Assembly: GCF_016086655.4 (NCBI RefSeq)
Contig: NC_052137.2
Span: 35,484,007-35,548,006, forward strand
Length of the DNA stretch: 64,000 nucleotides
Direction of reading: 5' to 3'
Source: Lepeophtheirus salmonis
Taxonomy: Eukaryota > Arthropoda > Copepoda > Siphonostomatoida > Caligidae
Shown one piece after another: positions 47,003 to 58,500 of the stretch (position 1 is its first letter; the number at the start of each line of letters is the position of its first letter). The notes beneath the pieces were generated by a model. The model saw nothing but the letters and a program-made list of their open reading frames with translations. It had not been told where the DNA came from and searched no databases. A program made the translations under genes and the position numbers.

Positions 47003-47799
47003 GTTATATTTCCAACAACAATATATTACATATTTTCTAAGTTTATTAACTCAAAAATTGTTTACCTATGTAATTTAAATGAGGAAATTACTTTAATAAT
47101 TAAATTTCTTTAGAATACAAAAGTAAGTAATTGTATCTATTCTTTTCGAGGAACTGACACGAAAAATGATGATAAAAATCTATACTCTCACCATTAATAT
47201 TTGCAATTATTTATATTATTATCCAAATACTAGAATTTCGATATAAAAGGGCCAAAATACAAATGTATACGCATTGAATTAACACAAAAACAATTTTGAA
47301 CAAAAATCAACGATGTACTAGTTCTTAAAATGTGTTTTTTTTCTGGAAATGTTGCGTGGAATTAATCCAAACATGTTAGTATTTTTAAAAATGATGAAAT
47401 ATAAAGTTTAAGCTATATTGATCATTGTTTAGGGATTGTTAACAGCCTTTGTGGTTATAAATTTCACAATTTTATGAAAAAAGTAGAGTTCATACCTATA
47501 ATCAATGTAAGTAAAAGTAGAGCACATTATAACAGATACCTATTTTTGATTAATAAACAATCTTTCAAAAGTTTATATAAAGTTTTTCAAACCAAAAAAC
47601 GCTTTAAAAAAAAGATTAGAACTAATGTTATACATAGAAGGCAAGAAAGTGCGCGCTATACGTGGGACAGCGATATTTTAATTGTCATTTTGTTACAATA
47701 AATAATCACTTTAGGAGAAAATTAGTTATACAATTTTGATATTAAGTATTCTAAGTCCAATAGAAACATACACTTTTAGCAATGTTGAAAAAAAAACAA
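47003..47799. other. Intergenic, AT-rich, no gene seen
   Basis: One basic 75-codon plus-strand frame (47,474-47,701) has no motif and is not called. Confidence 0.4.
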
Positions 47800-48716
47800 C
47801 GCAAATCAACATGGTAAACTGACAATTTGAAGAAAGTTTTATAGGAGAGTAGTTTAGGTATCATGACGTTTCATTAGATCAGCTTTGATAAGGGAGAGAT
47901 GGAGAAGGAAAGAAACAAGCACATTGACATTAATTAATCCGATCTCAATCCTCAATTTGACGAAATAAATCCTCTCCACCTTTATGAGATACACACGAAT
48001 TTTCTATGGGGTTTTGAATATAATTGAATGTACACAGTGGTCCAAATAAATTTGAAAAATCTTTAAACCATATAACGAAGGAACTAGATGGGAATAGAAT
48101 CATCTTATCTATTATTATTTGAAAGCTACAATTAATTAAATTCAATTGTTTATAGTTAGATTCGCCTTTCTTGATAACTTCAGCCACACGGCGCCGGAAG
48201 CTTTGGCAGGGCTGGGCGACCTCGTGAGGAGCCAGCTTTGTCATTGTACTGGTTCTGGGTTTGCACTTTTTATTTACATTTTCTGGATAGATGGAGTAGC
48301 TCAAGGAAGAAATTACACCCTCCAACTAGACAGTGCATTGGACCACATGCCTAAAAAAAGAGCAGGATATATTGACCACAACATGTCCTCACTTTTGGAG
48401 CTAATATTTCTGGCTTGCAAGCAGATCTGACCTTAACCCAGGAGATTTTTAAATCTGGGAGAGGGTCGAGTATGAGCCTTGTGCCAAGTATCATTCGTCT
48501 GTGGAGACCCTGAAAAAGTCCAACACCCGTACAATGGCAAAATTGGATCCACACGAGGAGTTATAATTATAAGAGTATTTTCACTAATCTGGAGTTAAAT
48601 CATAATGACAACTGCTGAGGGATTATAAAATTATCATTCTTCAGATTACCAATTTAAAAAAACCCCGGGATAACTAAAACATACACTGGATTTACATCAC
48701 TACTCATAACTCCTCA
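47800..48716 (+). repeat. Repeat family A copy interrupted by a Tc1 relic
   Basis: The left half (47,800-48,030, AAATCAACATGGTAAACTGA ... TTTTGAATATAATTGAATG) stops mid-element. The right half resumes near 48,554-48,716 (GGAGTTAAATCATAATGACA, ACTGCTGAGGG, CTTCAGATTACCAATTT, GGATTTACATCACTAC). The transposon relic lies between, so repeat A was there first. Confidence 0.7.
48033..48553 (-). pseudogene. Tc1/mariner-family transposase relic nested in repeat A
   Basis: It starts after TA with CACAGTGGTCCAAATAAATT, a typical Tc1-like end. On the minus strand a frame ends CQSFRRRVAEVIKKGESNYK, matching the C-terminal helices of these transposases (compare 'C.SFRRRVE.VI...GG'). Upstream coding parts are fragmentary with stops, and the opposite inverted end is missing, so the element is truncated as well as decayed. 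Confidence 0.65.
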
Positions 48717-49563
48717 TAAAATACTCTACGTTACTCTCTGTCATTCATGAGCTCACACACTCGTGGTTAGACTTTACAATTAGAATGAAAAATAATGACC
48801 AGGGTTGTAAAAGTTGTCGAAATCCTCGTGAGCATACAACAAAAAAAAGTATACGTTGGTAACTTCCAAGATATTAGTGCTCTTATTAATTATTTTTCCC
48901 TGTTTTAAAAATTCAAACGTATTAGCAAGAGTTTTCATGATATCTCTATCAGCAGATATGTTGTCTATCAAGCTTGAAAGCATACATAGATTTTTTTTTG
49001 ATTTGGACAATTTTCACATCGCTAATAATGATGACAGCTTTAGTAAATAAAAAACACTGTTTAGATTGGCAACAATAAAAAAACTCGCAGGCTCAAAAAT
49101 GTTGAGGAATTACAATAACTTTCTTCTTAATTGTCCGACTCACATGAGGACCGTGACTACGGGGGTATTACCCCTGAGGGAAAGCTTTGCGTCAAATTTG
49201 TGGAAAAGAAAACTTTTTTCCCGCACTTTTGAAATATTCTTTTGTCTTTCATTAAACCATTTGAAATAACAATTTTTTTTTTTGAATTTTGTCTCATTTC
49301 TAAAATATTATTCAACATACTATTCTGTCAAAAAGCAGAACAAGAGCTCTAACTGACATCCTATTTCTTCCAATACTAATTATAATCCGTCTAAAAATTT
49401 AATTTTCACTAATGAAAATTAAATTAATTTTCGAGAATGAGACGCCGTAAATTTGAATGTTTTGCAACAATATGTTAAAAAGCTGTATTTCGTATAAAAG
49501 ATAATGAGAATTAATAGCATGAAAGTATGTATTTCTCAACGAAAAATGACGCCATGTTGTCAT
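48717..49563. other. Downstream flank of OLA1, no gene seen
   Basis: Short frames on both strands (48,780-49,269) show no motif. A small perfect hairpin (AATTTAATTTTCA / TGAAAATTAAATT) lies at 49,398-49,426. The OLA1 3' UTR probably lies in the right part. Confidence 0.4.
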
Positions 49564-52500
49564 TTATTTCTTTTTAGCAGCTGTGAGCCCTGCGCCGGCA
49601 TTAAACTTGAAGAAAATAATATCTCCATCTTCAACAACGTAGTTCCGTCCCTGTTGGCGATACTTTCCAGCAGCTTTGGCAGCATTCTCGCTTCCTTCCT
49701 CCTTGAAATCCTCAAACTTCATAACCTCAGCCATGATGAATCCCTTTTCAAAGTCTGTATGAATACGGCCAGCAGCCTGAGGAGCCTTGGTGTGTTTCTA
49801 ATAAAAGAAAGGAAATACAAATTAATTGAAGAATAGGAATAAACACGTATAAATTAGTGATTGTCATTCTATGATTTTTTAGTGTTATCTCGAAAGAATA
49901 CAGGGAAATAATTCTTACTAAAGTTTGTTTTTATATCAAGAAATGAGTAATTAATTCACTATATTAATAGGACATGGGTATTTATTTTACATCCGGGTAA
50001 ATAATATGCACAAATGCATAACAAATATATCAATCTTAATAATTCTGAATAAAATACCAATTTCACAAAAACAAAAGTATGATAATCCTGCTATCAATAG
50101 TGACCGTTGTAAGCGAAAATTATGAAAACGGAGAAAATTAGTTGTCGTTATTGATACAATAATTTATTTGAATGGCATCAGGCCAATCAGGTTTTAAAAA
50201 TGAAATTTCAAATATTAAATTTTTTGGCAAAAAATTTCAAAAAACCATAGCTGTTCACAGAAAAGTACATTTTCGGGGAAAAATTTTAAAAATTTAATTT
50301 TTAAAACCTGAATGGACTCAGGCAAAAAATTTCTAAAATCCATAGCTGTTCACAGAAAAGTAACTTTTTGGGGAAAAATTTTAAAATGAAATTTTTTCCC
50401 AAAAAATTTAATTTTTAAAACCTGAATGGCCTCAGGCAAAAAATTTCTAAAATCCATAGCTGTTCACGGAAAAGTAAATTTTTGGGAAAAATTTTAAAAT
50501 GAAATTTTTTTCCAAAAAATTAAATTCTTAAAACCTGAATGGCCTCAGACAAAAAATTTCTAAAATCCATAGCTGTTCATAGAAAAGTAAATTTTTTGGA
50601 AAAAAATTTCAAATATTACATTTTTTCGAATTTTTTTTCAAAAATCCATAGCTATTCACAAAATCAAATTTTTCGGAAAAAAATTTCAAATGCTCCTGCA
50701 TATTATGATATTAATTATGAATTAGTTGCTAGTATGAATGTGAATATCTGGACAAAATACGGCGTTATCTCGCTGACACAAAAATACAAATGTCTTTGGG
50801 GTCAGCCGTCGATTTCCTTGTCCGACTTGTGACTGTTGAGTAATAATGATTTTGACTATATTTATGCTCCCTTTCCAAAAGGACAGGAATAGAATTTCTT
50901 TTGAAATATATATCGGCCATTTTATAATTTCTTTGAAGAAATTTTGGCTATTACATAGAAATAGGGTTCTAGAATGTTACGCCCTGTGAAGTTCTGCCCT
51001 AAGAAGTTTCACCCTCATACATATATATTAGTATAAATGTATTTTCCACATATAATTTAAGACTTTGAATGAGTTTTCCCTACAATTGAATTTAGTTGTA
51101 ATACATTTTTGCATTCAATTTTAAAATAGAACGATTCGAATTCATTATAATAAGAAAGTACAATTATTTCATATTAATTACTCAAATGCCATAATTCCAT
51201 AATTAATTACAAAGGACTTCAAGTTGAAGTAAAGGAAGACCTTAAATTATATGTGGAAGATATATTTATGCTATAATATATGTATGAGAGCAAAACTTCC
51301 CAGGGCGAAACTGCACAGGGTGTAACTTCCGGTCACGTAGAAATATAACTACTGTATAACGTAGTGTTGTGTATGTCCATAACTATTCAGTGCAGCCCAT
51401 TATTAAGACCTTTCAGTCCTTGGAACTGATCCTTAATACTGTCGGTCCATTGGACGGTTAGTACTAAAACTGATTAAAAAAAATAATGTTGATTGACGTC
51501 ATCAAGGACCGAACTTTATAAGTTTTAGGACTGATATACGGGTGGGCTTCGGACTATCAGTGGTAGAGCTGATTAAAAAAGAAGAAATAAAGTTTAGTGA
51601 CATCATCAAGGACGAACTTTATAAGTTTTAGGACTGATATGTAGGACTGAACTGTACCGGACCGAGACTGAACTGGACAGGACTGCAGTCATCAGTCCTA
51701 AATAAGGACTGACACCAAAATATGCATAACTATACTTTTGATAAAATTTTCTAAGCAATAGAGGTTGGGACTTGTGCAAGAGTGTAAGGAGAGTGTGAGA
51801 CATATGGTACACTCAAGATTAATAGAAATACAAGATTATACCATAAAGCGTGTACGACTAAATGCTTGACTTCCACCACGCTTTTAATATTGACGTCATA
51901 GTAGATGAGTGGTCTGTTTTTCCTGCCCAACAGCTAGTACGATACATTAAATTGAAAATTCTATTAATAGTGACGTCATAGACTAAGAGTGGTTGCGTGT
52001 TTTGTCAAAGTCTGCCTGTCTTGCCTAGCAGTGAGTACAATACATCAAATTGAAAATTCTAGCAGGTCCGATTACATGACTCTGTATTTCTATTAACCTT
52101 GGGTACACTTAATTAAGACCATTGTTAATATCCGCTCCCTGTTATATGATTTATGGGGGTAAAAACTGCTCTAAATTTAAAAATAGCATAAATGCAGGGA
52201 AAATATTATAATTCAATTTCAATTCATATAAATTATTTTATTATAAATTTTTAAAACAGTTTACACGAAAAATAGGCAAAAATCGTCTCTTAAAGAGAGA
52301 TGTTAACACACCCACGACTTATTAAATAATGATTAAAAAGAAGTAAGAGCAGACACAAAAACCGTTTTTTTTTTTTTTTTTTTATTGCTATACTTAGTTT
52401 TTTCTTTACACAGATCCTTTCTTTCATTATAATTAGTGATGAAAATCATGGCCCTGACAAGCGGTGAAAAGGGAGGAAGGAAAAAATGAAATAATCAATT

Positions 52501-55500
52501 ATGTTCTGAGTCCAGCAAGGACTTACAAATCCTCAGGGTACCGCTTCGTCTTTTATGAGCACACACGAATGTTCAATCAGGTTTGAATATAATTGCATCC
52601 ATTTAGAAAAGGATTTTTACTACTCAGGAATTAAATAATAATGACAACTGCTAAGGAAAAGAAAATTATTTCTTCACATTAGTAATTCAAAAAAAATATA
52701 GGCGAGCTAAAAAATTTACCGGATTTAATCACTGATTAAAATACAGTATCGAACGTAGGATTTAAATATTATGAAATATATATATATATATATGTAATTC
52801 ATATTAAAATTATGGAGAAATATTGCGACATTGACAGTCTGGCCTGGAGTACTTAAAAGGTAGCTAAAAGTTCGTATGATTGACTTATTTGGCTAATTAT
52901 CATAGGATTTCGAGCCTATTTACCGTTTACCGTTTTTGGTGGAAAGGTGGCATGATATTATAAAGGTAACAAGGTGTCCAAAGTTCCATATTAGGGACTT
53001 TGCCTATAGCCATAAAAAATATGCAGATCATTTAACGACCTATCTTTTTAAGTCTGCTACTATTTTTATTTTCTACTTCATTTAAGAGAACCCATGTATT
53101 TTTTCAAAAGATTTACTTTTGGGTATAAATTTAATTTATATTCAAATGATGTATTTTGAATTACAATCAACCAACCGACCAGAAGCAACAGCCCCCTTAA
53201 CAACACCTACCTTTTTGTAATACAAAAACTATAGAATCATTTTTAATTCTATTCATACCCTTGCGTCCATGTATTTAATTGCTGCTACCACTACTATGTT
53301 TTCTATTGTTTTTCGTTTTTTTAGAAAAAATATATTAACATTTTTTTTTATCATTTTTTTTCTTAAAGGATTTGATTTGAATTGATGAACTTCAACTTCA
53401 TTTTGAATCCAAAAAATCATCTTATTCTCCACACTAAAAAAATAAACTATCCAATCATTTTGTGGTTTTTTTTGTAAACCAAATATGAACTTTAGTTATA
53501 AGATTACTTCAAAAAGGAGCTTCATCTTTTAAATATATACTTATTTAACCTGATCTCAAATCAAAAACGATATACAGAGTAAGGACCCAAAACTCGTGAG
53601 TTTTATGGAATCAAGATAACACAGCACAAAACTAATTTGTTGACATGTTTCAATACTATATTTAGCTATATCTTTTTATTCAACACCTCCTCCTTTACAA
53701 ACAATAACAGCCCCGGTACGCTGGCGAACATACAACTCTTGACGATAAAGGCCGTGTCTAGGCGAACAAGGTGAAGGCCACATGGAGGCAGGCCAGAAGT
53801 CAACCATATTTTTGCTTACAGAAAGGTAAGATAAGTAGATTCAGAATACACTTTTTACCACAATTCCCATCCTTAATGGACTTTTTGATGTCATAGGCAT
53901 AACCAGATAGAGATGCAAACAGTCTCTGCACTTACACCGGCGCAGTGGAGATTGCATACACGTTTTATTTTAGTCGTTGCTCTAAAATTCTTACATTTAC
54001 ATTTCAGCCGTCTTTTGGTTGCGTAATGAAACCTAATAGTTAAAAACAATGGGTCATAAACAAATGCTACTGCAAGTTTTGCGTCCCAACTCTGTGGATC
54101 CATATAAATATGTATACATTGTTGAGAGAATATTTATTTATAATTCAAGTTAATACTTTCAACTATTAAATAAGATATTTTTATATTTTCTTGATCTTTT
54201 CTTCTTGAAGTGATGAGCCTCTGAAAAATAAGGATCAATTTTCTTATTTACACAAAGATTTCTCAAATTTTAAGATAAATACGAATGTTTTAAAATTAAG
54301 CTGAAGAATTTGAGGTTAATAGAGAACAACCTAGGATATATGTGGTGCGTCAATATAAAAATGATCTTCTATAAAAACTTGGAATAGGGGGAAAATCCAA
54401 TGTATTATTTTACATATTTATATAAATATTTGAGTCAGTTATTATTCAAATTTGTGGGATAAGTGAGGATACCCAAGAGGTATCTATATCTATAGTTTAG
54501 GACCTGTATTTGATTAAAGAGACTTTTATCGTCCTTTAAAAAAACATTCATCAATTTCTCATTCTTTTACTTTGACGTTCCGATTTGGCTACTTGAATTG
54601 CAATTGCCCGCCCTACCAAAGGCTTAATAAGAATTATTTGATAATATAAATTGACGATAATTCCTCGAAGAGAAACAATGCAATCCATGCTCAATTTTGT
54701 GTTGACGGGACACATGTTTAAAATTAGGGTATCAAACTCAACCAAATTCAGCCTATTTTGATCCTGGGAGATTTTTTTTGATGAATAGTGAAAAAAATCC
54801 TTTAAAGAATATATATATATATTTTTTTACAATAAACTGGAAACTATTTCAAAGTCGTAAAACGTAAAAATAATTAGGCAAGAAAATCTTTCTATAAAAA
54901 GCATTTGGTGTAAAAAGAAAATAATAATAATTATTATTATGTAGGTACCTTGTAAATCAACCTTCAAGTTCTTTTTTGTTTTTATATTATATTATGTACC
55001 TAGTCTTCTTTCTGTTAAATATTTTTCTTCTTCTTTTGGTCAAAAGAAGTAACTGATGTAGATAAAAATTCCTTTTTAGGACTGTTCAAAGAAATGGATA
55101 AAGATCTTTTAAGATATAGCCTATAAATATTAGCGATATAGCTTATATGTAGGTATGTAGAGGGGAAAATCAAATTAAGAGGGCGTGTGTTTTATTATTA
55201 TTATAATTCATCTTAAAGCTTGATCTTCGGAACTTGTGTAAAGTTGCCTGCCTGTAATATTATCCAGGATATTATGAAAAGACATTAAACATATTAATAG
55301 AAAAAATTAATTCCCTTACTCTACAATGTAGGTATTTCCATAGCAAATTAAATATTTTTTAGGTCGCACAGACTCAATCATTTTTTCTTTAAAAAAGTTG
55401 TCGGTAAAGTAAAGAAGATATACCTATACAGATATTTAGTCCGGTTAAGGTCATTTCTAAGATGGATATTATTAATTGTACTACCATAGATATTAAGGGT

Positions 55501-58500
55501 CGACAAATAGACAAGCTTTGCTTTTAAAATGTAAAATATAACTAGTTTTGAAAATCCACTGTGTTTTTCAGCTTGACCCGTAATTTGTAATTGGTGGTAT
55601 AAAGAATGAATGTTATTTTACTTAGCAGTTGTCATTATCATTTAACTCCTGAGTAATGAACTTCCTTTCCAGCTCCATTCGATTATATTCACAACATGAT
55701 TGAAAATTCGTCTATGCTCATAAAAGACGGAGAGTAAGTAACCTGGAGGATTTGTTGCTGAGTTGTTATTGATAGTCCTTGTTGGAGTCCGAGTATAATT
55801 GAGGATGGATATATGTAGGAGTAATTCTTGCTATGTTTTTTCCCTCTCCTCGTCACATATGATTTTAGTTGATCTAGTGAAACGTCATAGCAGCTAAGCT
55901 GATTTCTTTCAAAACATTCGTCTAGTCGTTAGGGTTACCATCAGGGGCATTCGCAGGATTAAATATATATTATTATTTTGTTTTTTGTAAAAAAATTTAT
56001 TCTTTTCTTTCAATTTTTTTTTTTTTTTGAGAAAAATTTCAAAAATCCAAAGCTTTGTCAAAAAATTTTAAGTATGAAACTTTTTGGGAAAAAAAACCAT
56101 AGCTGTTTATAGAAAATTTAATTTTTTCGGAAAAAAATGGAAAATTAAATTTCAAATATTAAATTCTTTGAAAAAAAAAAGTCGAACATTAAATTTTATA
56201 GTAAAAAAAGCCCCTTCAGGCCAGTCCCTGTGGACGCCCCTGACCATATTGATTTTCAGTTTCCTTTTTTTTGAATAATATTTCCAAAATACACATTATT
56301 TTCAACAATAAAGTTAACTCGCCAAGAAATGATCCGTTTTACTCACGTTTTCCATGAGCACACTTGGCCTAGTTGCTTAATAATGAAGAAGTAATAACAA
56401 CAACTTGATAATTTCTTCTTTATATGACGCGATAAACAAAGTTGAGCAATTAAGAAGCATGAATAAATAATTTTTGATATAAGAAAAGAAAAAGCGGTTG
56501 TTGCATGTTTTTTTATTCTTTTTCTTTTTTTTCTTTCTTTCTTTGCTCCATTAAAGAATCTACAGTTTGCCGCCTGCCTACCTACCTTTATGCAATATAA
56601 TTAATGTTATTGGTAAAATACCTTTAAAAAAATAAAGCTATTTTCATATTAACTTTCATTTTGGGTTTTTTGAATTGTGAAAGATTCTCATTTCCAAAGC
56701 AGAAACAAGTCATATTCTATCCCCCAAAATCATAACATAATAGACAGCTGATTTAAAAAACAAAATCATCAATAAAACCATGTCTCTTGTTCCCTCACTC
56801 TCCTCATGCGCACACCTATATGACCACCCCTAGTGATTAGCTAGGCCAGCAAGTACTTTAGACTCTAGAGCACTCACTGGTTGTGCTTTATCTTTGCACG
56901 CTCGTTGCTAAACCTCACCTAAAGTCCCCTTCATTATTTTTTACGTTATGTACATCTCCTTTCTTTTTTTAAATTATGAGGTTTAGCTACACACCCTCGT
57001 TCTTAGTAATGAGTCCTCAATTTTTTGTTTTCCTCAGATAAAGTATCTGCGCCGTGCTCATATACACTCAAAAATGACTGTACGTAGTACAGTCAGTCAG
57101 ATAACCCCTGTTTATTTAAAATGGAAGATGAATGGCTAATAATACAAAATAACTTACAAGGATAGTCCATGCTTTAACTTCATCCGGTCCAGCAGTGAAA
57201 AAGTATTCGAGTTGAAGAGCCTTGTAGGCTTGTATGATGATCTTTTCAAGTGCACTGTAATGAAAAAAGAAACATACACTTTATTACAAATATACATGGG
57301 CTATAACAATCTACAAGATGTACAACAAGGAGAAAATTATTAGTAAATAATTAAGTTAGGTAGATTCCTATGAGAAAAGGGCGTATCTATCATAATATAT
57401 GTTATATGAATGTATAAATGCAGATAAAAAATGATTGAGAAGTTATTAAATGTACATAAATACATGCGTATCTCAATGATAGATCACTCCTTACACGAGA
57501 TGTGCTACTAAAATGAATTTACATCATATAATAATAATATTAGTGATGTGGTTCGGTCTGGAAATCCTGGAAAAACTGGTATGATTTTTGTTGCAACGAA
57601 ACTCATACAGTTCCTTAAAAAAGTTCGATCTAGACAACTCTCATAGAAAAATTCCCCCTTGATCGGTCAAAGAAAAACATCGGTCTACACCGACTTTACA
57701 TATAGAGGGTGGCTAGAATGTTTCCCTCTCCGGTTAATTAATTTGCTTTTTAAGCCTAAAATAGTTGTCCAATGATGTTACTGGAACTCTTAGATTTCAA
57801 GCTTTCAAAAGAGGCGTGACACGTGACAGTTGCTATCAAGATGTCGAAGCAACCTCGCCCAACACAAGGAACTGTTGATCGACTCTAGTCGATGTGGGTT
57901 TATCTTACACAAAAATTGTTAAAATTTTCTGAGTGACCAAAATGACTGTCCTGGAAGGTCTGAAAAATCCAGGATGGAGTCATGGTACGGACCAATTTTC
58001 CAGCCTCAGTTATGGTTTTGCGTGTCATCTAATCAGATGGTAAAGTCATTCTACCCTACTTTTTTCCTTTCAATGGGCCAAAAATTGACTCCAATGTCTA
58101 CATCCAGGTGCTCCAGGATGTTGTCAGGCCCTGGATCGATACCAATTCTAGAAATTGAACATATGTTTGATAACAAGATGATGTTCCTTGTCACACCTCC
58201 AAAATATCTGAAAAGTTCTTCTCTGTAGAATTATAAATTTTTTGGCAAAAGGAGACGTTGGCCCCTCCTCATCACACGACCTAAATCCTTTTGATTTTGA
58301 TTTATGGGGCATCCTCGAGAAGAAGACTTTCCATGTCTACCATTTAAGTGTCAATGCACTAAATGATTCATAATCTGGGAATTGGCCAAAATAGACGCGG
58401 AAGAAATCCATCAGCCGTGTCGGAGTTTTACCCCTCCTCTTAAAAAAATGAATGACAGCTAAGGGCTTAAATTTGGAGTTTTAATTTAATTATGTATATA

